Shown in pieces: positions 24,401 through 31,705 of a DNA stretch of 64,000 nt. The notes under the pieces are model-generated. The model was not told where the DNA came from. It searched no databases and saw only the letters and a program-made list of their open reading frames with translations. Position numbers and translations under genes: made by a program. The stretch is from Phascolarctos cinereus. Its lineage: Eukaryota; Chordata; Mammalia; Diprotodontia; Phascolarctidae. Location: contig NW_018344227.1 of NCBI RefSeq assembly GCF_002099425.1, positions 1,851,001-1,915,000 on the forward strand, written 5' to 3'. How positions within the stretch are numbered: position 1 is the stretch's first letter; the number at the start of each line of letters is the position of its first letter.

Positions 24401-27400
24401 GCCCCTGTTTCTCCCCCTCTGTGTTTCTGTCTCCTCCCCTCTCTGTCTCTCTCCTTCATTTGTCTCTTTCTCCCTCTTCTCTCCCCTTTCTGCCTTCCTC
24501 CCTCTCTGTCTCTCTCTCCCTTCTCTCTGTCTCTATTTCTCCCCCCTCTTTTTGTCTCCCCCCTCTCTCTGTGTCTCTATCTCTCTCTCCCCCTCTATGT
24601 CTCTTTCTTCCTTCTTTCCCCTGTCTCCCCCCTTCTCTGTGTCTCTCTCCTTCCTTTCTGTGTCGCCTCTCACTAGGGCCCGTGTAAGCAACTTACTAGG
24701 GGCCTCATGGGGTCAAACAACAATTGAAAAATCATGGTCTTGGGGCAGTTAGGTGGCAGTGGATAGAGCACTGTTCCTGGAGTTAGGAGGACCTGAGTTC
24801 AAATGTAGCCTCAGACACTTGACACATTAGCTGTGTGACCCTGGACAAGTCACTTAACCCTGATTGCCTCACTTAAAAAAAAAAAGAAAGAAAAAGGAAA
24901 AATCATGGTCTTAGATTTGTGTTGTGTGTATGTGGGGGGGTTTGGGTGGGGGGGTATGGGTGTGGAGGATGGTAAGGGGTTGGAATGTGTAGGGGGTATA
25001 TGTGTGTGTATGGGGGTGTGGCAGGGGCATATGGGGGTATGTGGTATGGGGGAATGTATGGGGATGTGTGTGGTGTGGGAGTGAAATGGGGATGTGGGGG
25101 TGGAGTGTGGGTATAGGAGGTAATTGGTTCGGATGTGGGGTATATATTATGGGGCTATGCTGTGTGTGGGGTTTGTGTGTATGGAGCATGGTGGGGTATC
25201 TAAGTGGGATTGGGTGTGGGGATATATGTATGGGAGGATGTGTGTGGGGTGTGTGGCCACTCTTCACAGAAAATGCCCCAGCACAACTTGCTGCCTGCCA
25301 CCTGGTCCCTGTAGAACAGGCTTGCACAATCCACTTGCTGCCTTTGGCGTGCTGCAAGTGGCACATGGGCTGCAGGTTATATAGGCCTGTTGTAGAAGCA
25401 AGGAAGACAGGAAGTTTGCTCTCTTCTGGGGTAGCTTCTGATGCCTCAAGGATCCCAGCTCTAAAACTGGCACACACTGCAAAGGCCATGTCCTTCCCCA
25501 CCCTCATTTTACAAAAGACACTGAAGCCCAGGGAAGTAAAGGAGCTTGCCCAGGGTCACACAGAGAGTAAAGAACAGAGCTTTAATTTGAACCCAGTTTT
25601 CTTGATCCCAGGACCAGGATGCTTTCTCCTCATACCACCTGTCGACCATAGAAACTGATCTGATTCCTTCTTGCTCTCCCCCTGATAGCCTCCTAATTAA
25701 CAGCAGGTCTTGACAAAAGTTGGGGAGATGTGACAAACTTGAAACCAGTTAGTGACAGTTAAAGAATCATAGCTTGTCAGAGCTGGAAATGAGAGTGTAT
25801 TAATTCAGCTCCCTTGTTTCACATAAGAGGAAGTAGAAGTCTCATGTCCAGAACCCTCATGCTCATTACTCCAACTGCCACTTGGATCTGTTCTCCCCCC
25901 CCCCATCAAAACACTCTTCTCTTAGGTTGCTGCCTTATACCGTCTGCTTATACCGACCCTAGAGTGCGAATGAAGTTACTTGCCCCCTAAAACATTCCTG
26001 GGGATATTTGCATTTTAAAAGAATTGCTTTTTAATCTCAATGAATCTTGTTAAAAAAAAAATCCTGGTCCCACCACTGGAGATAAAATGGACAATTTTGA
26101 CTAAGTGAAATGTAAAAGTTTCTATACAAACTTGAGGCAGGTAAAAAACCTGAGTTACAATCTGGCCTTAGACACTTAGGAGCTCTGTTGACCCCAGGCA
26201 AGTCTATTAACCTCTGTCTGCCTCAGTTTTCTCATCTGCAGAACTGGGATAATAATAGCCAGGGTTGTTGTGAGGATTAAATGAGATTAAAGTTTTAAGG
26301 TGCCTTGCCTTCTTTGTCAGGAGGTAGATAGCTTGTTTCATCAAGAGTCCTTTGGGGGGGGGCAGCTAGGTGGCATAGTGGATAGGGCACCGGCCCTGGA
26401 GTCAGGAGGACCTGAGTTCAAATGCGGCCTCAGACATATATTACTTCCTAGCTGTGTGACTGTGGGCAAGTCACTTAACCCCAATTGCCTCACTAAAAAA
26501 CAAACAAAAATAAAACAAACCAAAGGAGCCCTTTGGAATCCTGTTGGGTCATTGTTTTGCTAAGAGCTAAATCTTTCAAAATTGTTGACAGTTTTGCTCT
26601 TATTGGATACTTTGTTCTCCTAGTTGTATATACTTCACTCTGCCTCAGTTTCCTAATCACTGGACTATTCTATCACATTTCTGTTTCATCATTCATTTAG
26701 CCATTCATCAATGAAGAGAGCTGCCATAAAGGATTTGTACATATGTGGCTTTTTCTGCCATTCTTTGCTGTCTTTGGGCTATAGGCCTAATAGTGCTATT
26801 GCTGAGTCAAAGGCTATGGTCGGTTTAGTGACTTTGGGCCATGGTTCCAAGTTGCTCTCCAGAATGCTGGACCAGTACAGGTATAATCTCTACAAATGGA
26901 GAGGACCCTCCCACACACACCAAAGCCCCCCTACATATACCAATATACTCCTCATAGATCCTCTCACACTTCTCCACACACATCCGTCCTATACCCATAA
27001 CCTCCTCCCCCATAGGCACACACCCCACACTGATGTGATCAAGCATGCCTTGAAGTAACAAAATGTAAGATAAATCAGTTGGTGTTGGGATGAATGTGTT
27101 TTTGGCCAAAAGATATTCCTAGTTCTGTATATTAAAGCAGACACTGGGAGTGGGTTGGGAAAAGAACAATGCATACTAGCCAGGCCCCTCCTTGGCTGAT
27201 GGGGACTAGGCCTGCTTTGCCTCAGAGTTCATAGACAGTGAAAGGGACAGGGCTAACACCTTGGGACAGGGGAGGGTGTGTCCTGGGCTGTGGATGCTGC
27301 TTGTCAGAGAGCCCTAGAGGTCAGGCTTCCTGAAGATGCCTAGATTTTGAATGCTGGGGGCTCAAGAGGAGCCTCCAAGAAGTTTTTTTTTCCCACTTTA

Positions 27401-27696
27401 TTTTCCCTTGCTCCCTTGGCTCATTGGTAGCACTTTTACCCTCGGCGGGCTTAGCTCCATCTTGTCCCCCCCTAAATGAGATGAAATTTGAATAGGGTCT
27501 GCTATTCTTTGGTAGTGATCTGTCTTCTCTTTTTCCTCTTGAAGTGTTTACCAAGAACCTGTGCAATCAGATGTCGGCCATCAGCGGCCCCCTCATGCAG
27601 TGGCTGGAGGACAGACGGGAACATAACCGCAAGCTGCTGGTGGAATTAGAGCAGGAGAGGATGGCCCTGCTGGAGGAGCTTGATAGCCTGGATTAA
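5539..27696 (+). CDS. BRCC3: BRCC3 (BRCC36), K63-specific JAMM deubiquitinase, 3' part of gene (6 coding exons)
   Basis: The exons join at 5539-5624, 8573-8661, 12372-12427, 17526-17657, 23221-23264 and 27545-27696, all with AG/GT borders and matching phases. The translation follows BRCC36 from LAELTGRP to a stop at 27694. The JAMM zinc motif H-S-H-x7-S-x2-D is intact, with the Asp codon split across the first intron. The family cleaves K63-linked ubiquitin as the catalytic subunit of nuclear BRCA1-A (with ABRAXAS1) and cytosolic BRISC (with ABRAXAS2). The C-terminal exon is Glu/Leu/Arg-rich and fits the helical partner-binding tail. The catalytic Glu and N-terminal MPN exons are not visible and should lie upstream. 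If the N-terminus has the human length, the product is 291 residues, the size of the shorter human isoform. The last exon is clearly more diverged than the MPN part. Orthology to BRCC3 is likely; an old duplicate cannot be excluded. Confidence 0.93.
5630..5693 (+). mobile_element. L2-type LINE 3' tail beside a BRCC3 donor site
   Basis: The stretch cttgatacatagtaggtgct followed by tgattgactga is the classic L2/CR1 3' end. It begins a few bases after the donor of the H-S-H exon. Confidence 0.6.
5694..6739. other. BRCC3 intron, little recognisable
   Basis: An eroded antisense SINE tail is suggested near 6180-6300 (tttgaactcaggtcttctga). Otherwise I see no exon, repeat or regulatory element. Confidence 0.4.
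6740..6985 (-). mobile_element. MIR CORE-SINE, antisense
   Basis: It shows gccaagggctttacatagtt, tatccccattttatagatga and gaggaaactgaagttgagag followed by an acagagctgggattc CORE segment. Confidence 0.7.
7085..7300 (-). mobile_element. Composite marsupial SINE (Mar1/RTE-tailed type), antisense
   Basis: The antisense copy has ttgtgaccccatctggggtt, ctccagctcattttacagat, then the usual cacacagctagta and cacctagctgcc parts. The first part resembles a BovB/RTE-type tail. A better copy is at 22925-23163. Confidence 0.7.
7301..7371 (+). mobile_element. RTE-like 3' tail, first copy
   Basis: It reads aatccaattcacttgcatgt to gaatgaaagataaacaacaa, ending in an (ACAAC) tail. The same tail recurs at 7925-8003. 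Confidence 0.55.
7470..8003 (+). mobile_element. RTE-like marsupial repeat with (ACAAC) tail
   Basis: About 530 bp end in aatccaattcacttgcatgt ... gacaaacaacaac, including tggccactggacccagatgg. I recall this 3' end as common in marsupial RTE-type elements; the family name is from memory. No open frame remains. Confidence 0.5.
8135..8280 (+). mobile_element. L2/CR1 LINE 3' end
   Basis: It has the order agactctaagtttcatgaga, aagggacctagc and agtagatgtttaacaaatgc, matching the 3' UTR of L2-type LINEs. Confidence 0.55.
8573..8661 (+). CDS. BRCC3: BRCC3 exon, end of MPN core
   Basis: Acceptor ttgtag and donor gtatgt. The first two bases complete the JAMM Asp; 29 codons follow (IRTQAMYQMMDESFVGLIF, then SCFVEDKNTK). 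Human BRCC36 has QAMYQMMDQGFVGLIFSCF at this place. The upstream ATG at 8533 lies in the intron and is not a start. Confidence 0.95.
9195..9305 (-). mobile_element. MIR CORE-SINE fragment, antisense
   Basis: agatgacttgtcaatatatg and gttgaacccaggtcttcttg are the CORE and tail of a reverse MIR. Confidence 0.5.
9310..11395 (-). mobile_element. L1-derived element lacking ORF2 body (HAL1-like), antisense
   Basis: From right to left it contains an L1 5' end (ctgctactctgccat at the border), 5' UTR, ORF1-related sequence parallel to 340-2110, then L1 3' sequence (cttgatgggtgcc, and the 3' UTR to 9330) and a T-rich antisense poly(A). The roughly 3 kb of ORF2 is absent. HAL1 elements have this half-L1 layout; an internal deletion or two abutting fragments are alternatives. 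Confidence 0.55.
11690..11884 (-). mobile_element. MIR-type SINE, antisense
   Basis: cattttatagaggagaaaac, ggacttacccaaggttacat and gaaccaaggttcactgattt give the antisense MIR order. Confidence 0.6.
12005..12290 (+). mobile_element. MIR-type SINE fragments, just before a BRCC3 exon
   Basis: Two overlapping sense MIR-like segments show cagtatggaatggtggacag, aatcacttgacacatccctg and ctcttctgtaaaatgaaggc. Confidence 0.55.
12372..12427 (+). CDS. BRCC3: BRCC3 exon (TGRILYTCFQSIQAQKISE)
   Basis: Acceptor ccccag and donor gtaagt. It has 18 codons plus two bases of Glu. It joins directly and in phase to the exon at 17526. This gives the short isoform without the extra 25-residue segment found in the longer human form. 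I saw no candidate for that extra exon in the intervening 5 kb. Confidence 0.94.
12440..12500 (+). repeat. BRCC3: (TG)n microsatellite, 12 nt after a BRCC3 donor
   Basis: About 22 TG units with minor GC interruptions start almost directly after the donor gtaagt at 12428. Intronic (TG)n beside splice sites can bind factors such as CELF proteins and TDP-43; any effect here is inference. Confidence 0.9.
12850..14088. other. BRCC3 intron, no clear element
   Basis: A short L2-like bit near 13845-13880 (cattaagtgcctactgtgtg) is the only familiar piece. The 135-codon frame at 13650-14057 lacks family resemblance and splice support. Confidence 0.45.
14089..15290 (-). mobile_element. Probable LTR-element fossil (LTR, perhaps with flanking internal part), antisense
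   Basis: Read on the minus strand, the right LTR edge ends in CCCACA. A poly(A) signal lies about 70 bases inside (minus-strand aataaagtgcc near 14155), as in a retroviral R-U5 region. The far boundary is unresolved and no gag/pol similarity was recognised. It looks like a degraded, old solo LTR or partial copy. Confidence 0.4.
15400..16420 (-). mobile_element. L2/CR1-type LINE, antisense
   Basis: It opens with gccaggcactgtgctacact and ctcaaggagctcacaatgta and runs through G/A-rich antisense sequence typical of the reverse-transcriptase 3' half. The minus-strand frames are broken. Confidence 0.65.
16421..17525. other. BRCC3 intron, nothing recognised
   Basis: Unique-looking sequence. No exon-like block in phase with the flanking exons and no clear repeat. 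Confidence 0.4.
17526..17657 (+). CDS. BRCC3: BRCC3 exon (YERVDIPLHIVP...)
   Basis: Acceptor ttttacag and donor gtacta. It has 43 full codons and matches BRCC36 around the IVP and ELPKILCQEEQDAY segments. The last two bases AG join C of the next exon to make Ser. Confidence 0.95.
17658..19714. other. BRCC3 intron, nothing recognised
   Basis: I see no coding block, microsatellite or familiar transposon in this stretch. Several short open frames overlap on both strands without similarity. Confidence 0.4.
19715..19935 (+). mobile_element. MIR/THER1 CORE-SINE
   Basis: The order aagccactttacctctgtct, catctgtaaaatggggatta, gttgttgtgaaaatcaaatg and agtgctagataaataatagc is well preserved. Confidence 0.8.
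20012..20197 (+). mobile_element. Marsupial tRNA-like SINE
   Basis: gtagctaggtggcgcagtgg, gagttcaaatccagcctcag and aaccccaattgcttcacc are followed by a (CCAAA)/A-rich tail. The promoter boxes are tRNA-like, but it is not a tRNA gene. Confidence 0.9.
20640..21560 (-). mobile_element. L2-type LINE reverse-transcriptase region, antisense, split by a SINE
   Basis: The minus-strand frame at 21351-21554 reads LSLSTGSFPPAYKHVLISPI, close to the L2/CR1 LSTGTFPSSFKHALVSPILKK motif. Sequence to the left continues into the downstream domain. A SINE splits it at 21122-21273. Frames are eroded. Confidence 0.82.
21122..21273 (-). mobile_element. Marsupial SINE inserted in L2
   Basis: An antisense copy flanked by an exact 15-bp target duplication, tctagatagcctttt, at 21107-21121 and 21274-21288. 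Confidence 0.92.
21570..21815 (+). mobile_element. Two L2/CR1 3' tails in tandem
   Basis: Both pieces hold the 3' UTR order gtggaatctatttgctggca ... cacaataccttgcactt and gaagcttcttgaggtcaagg ... cacatagtaagcatttaata. Confidence 0.6.
22440..22670 (-). mobile_element. CR1/L2-like LINE fragment
   Basis: It begins aaacatttattaggtgccta then gtgccaggcactgtgctagg and ctgccctcaagggtctccta, a common ancient mammalian LINE piece. Confidence 0.6.
22925..23163 (-). mobile_element. Composite marsupial SINE with RTE-like segment, antisense
   Basis: A near full-length copy: ctcttcatgaccccatttgg, tttgccatttccttctccag, ttagggaaactgaggtaaac and ggtcacccagctagtaagtg. It stops about 60 bp before a BRCC3 exon. 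Confidence 0.8.
23221..23264 (+). CDS. BRCC3: BRCC3 exon (LTHLDAVTKIHNGS)
   Basis: A short 44-nt exon with acceptor tccttcag and donor gtaagg. The residues match human LTHLDSVTKIHNGS with one change. The phase closes with both neighbours. Confidence 0.95.
23620..24060 (-). mobile_element. L2/CR1-type LINE fragment, antisense
   Basis: The stretch agggcctcgaacatcagaca, ggcagtgggagccactttag and gggcagtgacatggtcagac is the antisense 3' half of L2-like elements. Confidence 0.65.
24125..24680 (+). repeat. C/T-rich low-complexity tract
   Basis: About 550 bp are almost purely pyrimidine (ctctctgtctc, ccttctctc variants). Long open frames rich in Ser, Leu and Pro here are composition artefacts. Confidence 0.92.
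24743..24897 (+). mobile_element. Marsupial tRNA-like SINE
   Basis: Sense copy with ggggcagttaggtggcagtg, acctgagttcaaatgtagcc and cacttaaccctgattgcctc, then an A-rich tail. It follows the pyrimidine tract closely. Confidence 0.9.
24915..25255 (+). repeat. G-rich tract with many GGGG runs
   Basis: About 340 bp of irregular tgtgtggggat/tatgggggt units contain dozens of G3-G7 runs, so quadruplex formation is possible. A C-rich relative lies at about 26895-27045. Confidence 0.85.
25317..25389. mobile_element. Small palindromic hAT-type MITE
   Basis: The element runs caggcttgcacaatcc to ggttatataggcctg. Ends are partly inverted and flanked by an 8-bp near-perfect duplication (ctgtagaa at 25309 and ttgtagaa at 25390), the hAT target-site length. 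Confidence 0.6.
25490..25660 (-). mobile_element. MIR CORE-SINE, antisense
   Basis: cattttacaaaagacactga, ggagcttgcccagggtcaca and atttgaacccagttttcttg give the antisense order. Confidence 0.7.
26140..26300 (+). mobile_element. MIR CORE-SINE
   Basis: ggcaagtctattaacctctg, cctcagttttctcatctgca and gttgttgtgaggattaaatg. Confidence 0.72.
26352..26525 (+). mobile_element. Marsupial tRNA-like SINE
   Basis: Well-kept copy: ggcagctaggtggcatagtg, gagtcaggaggacctgagtt and cacttaaccccaattgcctc, with a (CAAA)-rich tail. Confidence 0.93.
26700..26885 (-). mobile_element. L1 ORF2 3'-region fragment, antisense
   Basis: gctgagtcaaaggctatggt and ttccaagttgctctccagaa match the antisense L1 segment also seen at about 41060-41120. 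Confidence 0.5.
26895..27045 (-). repeat. C-rich tract, reverse partner of the G-rich tract
   Basis: Irregular cacacaccccc/cctacatata units. Its reverse complement resembles 24915-25255 in unit style. Confidence 0.65.
27545..27696 (+). CDS. BRCC3: BRCC3 terminal coding exon and stop
   Basis: Acceptor tcttgaag. The exon encodes VFTKNLCNQMSAISGPLMQW followed by a charged helical tail ending LLEELDSLD and TAA at 27694-27696. The family's C-terminal helix contacts Abraxas subunits and BRCC45. The tail after LEDR is considerably changed from human while staying Leu/Glu-rich. Confidence 0.95.
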
Positions 27697-27714
27697 GGCA
27701 GCTGGCATATTCTC

Positions 27715-27720
27715 AATAAA
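27715..27720 (+). terminator. BRCC3: BRCC3 polyadenylation signal AATAAA
   Basis: A canonical hexamer begins 18 nt after the stop codon, followed by a T/G-containing stretch near 27740-27755. It predicts an unusually short 3' UTR of roughly 40 nt. Use of a later signal cannot be excluded. Confidence 0.7.
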
Positions 27721-27744
27721 AAGTACATCTACTACATGACAAAA

Positions 27745-28242
27745 GTGTAAGGAGAGGTTGCCTGGGATCCCTGACCATAGGCCCCATTGGGATAGATTGG
27801 GTATGGCTGTGCCGCCTTCTTATCTGGCCCTAGCCTCTGTAACTCAGTCACTTGTTTATTCATCACTGATGGGAAATCGGCTTGTAGGGTGTGAGCAAAG
27901 GAACAATACTCAGCGAATGAGAGTCATGTAGAATCTTGGTGCTTCTAGGGATCCCACAGGCCATCTACCCTAAGTCCTACCTAAATGAGAATAGGATTCT
28001 TTTCTACAACTGGAAACAGCCATGGCAGCAGGCTGTGAGAAAAATGCTTAAAACATTGGTTTTTAGTGTGCGCTGTCAGCATGGTGTCTTTTGACTTGAG
28101 AAGTAGTGTTTCCATATTTCTTGGTCCCTGAAATTCCCAATTTTCTGACCTAGGGGTCACCTTGTGTCCATGCCAGCCTTTGTTTAATATAACAGATGAG
28201 TTCTAACAAAGTTTGGCCATATTAAACAAATCCTGTGTTCCA
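27745..28242. other. Intergenic, immediately 3' of BRCC3
   Basis: No clear element; no further exon or strong poly(A) site was noticed. Confidence 0.4.
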
Positions 28243-28530
28243 GTTAGGGGTGGCTAGGTGGCGAAGTGGATAGAGTGCAGTGCTGGCCCTACAGTCCTGA
28301 ACACTCATGTTCCTGAGTTCAGATATGGCTTCAGACAGTTACTAGCTGTGTGACCCTGGGCAAGTCACTTACCCATTTGCTTCTGTTTCCTCACCTGTAA
28401 AATGAAGGTGATAATAGCACCTACCTCCCAGAGTTGTGAGGATCAGATGAGATAATAATTGTAAGGTGTTCAGCACAGTACCTGGCACCTAGTATCACTA
28501 TATAAATGTTAGCTATTATTATTATTATCT
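28243..28530 (+). mobile_element. Full-length THER1/MIR-like CORE-SINE with marsupial head
   Basis: Sense copy from ggggtggctaggtggcgaag through gcaagtcacttacccatttg, cctcacctgtaaaatgaagg and gagataataattgtaaggtg to an (ATT)n end. Confidence 0.82.
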
Positions 28531-28849
28531 AAGCCAATCTCCTGATTTCACTGAGTTCTGACCCCAAATACAAGGCTTTTCCTACAACACCAGCCTCTGG
28601 TAACGGCCACGGGTAGAACCTAGCATGTCCTCTTCTTACTCAGCTGGTCCCCACTAAGAGTGGTCCTGTATGGACACAGATTTGGGATGTGGCAGCCTAG
28701 AGGGCTTACTTGAAGTCCTAGGTGAGTGATATTAATAGAGATTCAAGGCTACCTACCCAAGGATAAGAAGGAAGGACAGCTGAGTTGTAACCCACAACTC
28801 CACAAACGTTTAGAAAACAGCCTAGACTTAACCCCAATTGCCTAAAAAG

Positions 28850-29025
28850 GGGGGGGGCAGCTAAGTGGCGCAGTGGATAGAGCACCGGCCCTGAAGTCAG
28901 GAGGACCTGAGTTCAAATCCAGCCTCAGACCAAACACATGACACTTACTAGCTGTGTGACCCTGGGCAAGTCACTTAACCCCAATTGCCAAAAAAAGAAA
29001 AAGAAAAGAAAAGAAAACAGCCTAG
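28850..29025 (+). mobile_element. Marsupial tRNA-like SINE
   Basis: ggggcagctaagtggcgcag, gagttcaaatccagcctcag and tcacttaaccccaattgcca, then an AAAAG-rich tail. Confidence 0.93.
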
Positions 29026-29389
29026 AAAAACAAGTCCTGCTCAGGAAATCCAAGGAAAATAATCACACTTGTCTTACCAGCCTAGAGCATCATAAGGAGA
29101 CAGAGAAGTTTGCTGACACTGGGGTTGAGGTCTAGTCAGGGAGGCCTCATGGACTCTTCCAGTGCTAGGATTGAGAGGGGGCCAAGACTGTGCACCAGGG
29201 CATGAAGAGCTCCCAGATCTGGTACAGGGGAAAAGGAGTATTTTACACTCTTGACAGCAACTGACAGCTCTTGCTCACTATCCAGTGTGGGGTTAGAGAT
29301 CCAGGATCAACTGAGATGGGGACCTGTGCCCAGGGATGGGATTCAAGGACAAAGAGTGGTCCTAAAACCTACCATATATTGAGAGGGGC

Positions 29390-29433
<44 letters not shown>

Positions 29434-29955
29434 GAGGGTGTGTCAGCCCAGTCTTCAGCCTGCAGCAGAATAATCAGGGCAAGAAACCCAGAACAACGGG
29501 GAACATTCTGTGCCTCTGAACCAGCAGAGCTTTCTGGCTGATGGTAACTGCCACTAGCAACCATCTATTAGACTTCCAAGCAGGAGCAAAACCACAGCTG
29601 TGCTGTTCATATCCAAACCCAGGTCAGGAATTTAAGAGCTTAGCCCTGAATCAGACCACACTGGGGGCACTGAAGACTTGTAAGTGCCCAGCCTGAGCTG
29701 TCCCTGGAGTAACACAACACTCTACCCCCAAGAGAACAGCAGCAGGACCCAAGAGGACACAACCCTAACATAAGAGGGGAATCAGGAAGTAGGATGCAGA
29801 TTAAATGAGCAAACACACAAAAGTCTCCACTGCGCCACCTTAGTGGCCTGTGGTTTTAAGAGAAAAGAAAGAAGAGAAAGGTGATTGGGCTCTGGGTGAA
29901 GTAAAGAGAAGAGGGGAAGGGGAGTAGGTGCCTAGGGCACCAATATTGAGCACAG
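29026..29955. other. Intergenic, mostly unclassified, with (TG)n at 29393-29431
   Basis: A clean TG microsatellite of about 18 units interrupts sequence with no recognised exon or transposon. Confidence 0.6.
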
Positions 29956-30115
29956 TCCTCTTTTTTTTTTTTTTTAAGGCAGTTAGAGTTAAGTGACTTG
30001 CCCAGGGTTACATAGCTAGTAAGTGTCAAGTGTCTGGTCTGAGGCCGGATTTGAACTAGAGTCCTCCTGACTCTAGGGCTGGTGCTCCATCCACTGCTCC
30101 ATCGAGTTGCCCCAG
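29956..30115 (-). mobile_element. Marsupial SINE, antisense
   Basis: Poly(T), then aggcagttagagttaagtga, acatagctagtaagtgtcaa and tccatccactgctccatcga. Confidence 0.88.
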
Positions 30116-30389
30116 ACCTTTTCTTTATAAAGGGAAATAAAGAGAAGGAAAAGTATAAGAGAATAGGATAGACGGAAATACACAATTCACGGTCCTAACT
30201 GTGAAAGTCTGTGGGATGAACTCATGGAAAAGGATAGGATTAGAAAGCAGAATGCAACATGTTGTTTATTATTAACACTTGAAGAGTAAAGATTCTTGCA
30301 GAGTTAAAATAAGGGGTAGCTGAAACAAACCCTGAAGAGGTCTGATGAATTCATTGACCAACCTGATTGTCAAGGTCCTGTAATGAAGG

Positions 30390-31075
30390 CACTACCTACT
30401 TCTGACCAATGTCAAATGCTTCAGAAAGGGCAAGAAGGTGTAGGGGAGGCCTGGCAACAAAAAAACCACTGGGCCTGGGGATGTTTGGTGACCTTGGAGA
30501 AAGCAGTTTTAGCAAAATGCTGGGGATTAAGACCAAATGACAAAGGATTAGGCAGTTAGTGATTTGTGAGGCTGTAAAGACAGTAGTGTCAACTCCTGTT
30601 TGGAAGTAGGCAGCTAGATGGCACAGTGGATAGAGTGTTGACCCTGGAGTCAGGAGGATCTGAGTTCAAATTGGGCCTCAGACACTTAAAAACTAGCTGT
30701 GTGACCCTGGGCAAGTTACTTAACCCCATTGCCTAGCGCGCCCCCCCCAAAAGTTTGGAAGTGAAAAGAGGTAGGGGGCAATAGCTTGAAGGAGCAGCAG
30801 GATCTTCAAAGGATCACCCAAATGTTTGAAGCCAGAGGGGAGGTGGTGAATGGAGAAGATTAGGGAGGGAATCAAGGACATGCCCAAGAACATGGGGATC
30901 GGTGGCAAGAAGCAGGGCCATCTCTTCTGAGAATGAACAGAAGAAAAAAGAAAGGAAGCAGTGCTAGGGAGAGGAGACCCTGTGGGAGTTTGCTGGAATT
31001 GGATTACACAGTAAGTGATGAGCAGGAGTCTGCTTCTCCCCTTGGCATGGATTCCAGGCAGGGAATACTCCTAAA
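30390..31075 (-). mobile_element. L2/CR1-type LINE, antisense, split by a SINE
   Basis: gatgtttggtgaccttggag and aaaatgctggggattaagac resemble the antisense L2 body. It resumes after the SINE with gtagggggcaatagcttgaa. Confidence 0.55.
30608..30752 (+). mobile_element. Marsupial SINE inserted in L2
   Basis: Sense copy flanked by an exact 10-bp duplication, gtttggaagt, at 30598-30607 and 30753-30762. Confidence 0.9.
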
Positions 31076-31499
31076 TTCAGGAAGCATGTAAGAAATGAAT
31101 GCATTTCTCCATAATGGACACTTACGTGAAGCTAGAGATGTGCCTGAGGATGTATCTTGTCTATCTTGGGATCACTGTCAAAGCTAAAATGTTTTCGGGG
31201 TTCATAGATACCTCAGAAGCCATTTTGTCCAATCCAGACTTGGGGGGGAAATATCCCTGTTCTATAACAACTTGGTAAGTGGTCACATTCATCTGGTCTC
31301 TGATCTCAAGTAAGGTCAAACCTACTCCTAAGTAACTTCCTGCTAAGGAAGCCTGTTCTGGTTTGGGGCAGCTCTAATTGTTAGGAAGCTCACTGGGTAG
31401 TAAGTGAGCCTCACTTTCCTAATCAGTAAGATGGGAATTTTGATACCCATACATGTAGGGTGCCTGTGAGACTCAGATAAGAAGAAGAGTTAATGTTTA

Positions 31500-31705
31500 G
31501 GAAGGACTTTGGGTTCGCAAAGTGCTTCACATGTTTCAGTTGATCCTTTACAACCTTTTGAGAGGTATTATCCCCATTTTACAGATGAGGAAACTGAAGC
31601 TGAGAGTTTTAGTGACTTGGCCAGGGTCATGTGACCAATTAGTGTCTGAAGCTGGATTTGAACTGAGCGCTTCCTGATTCCAGCTAAGTCCAGCTCTGGA
31701 CTTAG
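31500..31705 (-). mobile_element. MIR CORE-SINE, antisense
   Basis: gcaaagtgcttcacatgttt, tatccccattttacagatga and ggaaactgaagctgagagtt. Confidence 0.78.

Noticed and set aside
26895-27045. CRISPR-like or satellite array
   Set aside because: The repeats are irregular low-complexity units with no constant repeat-spacer pattern, in a vertebrate genome.
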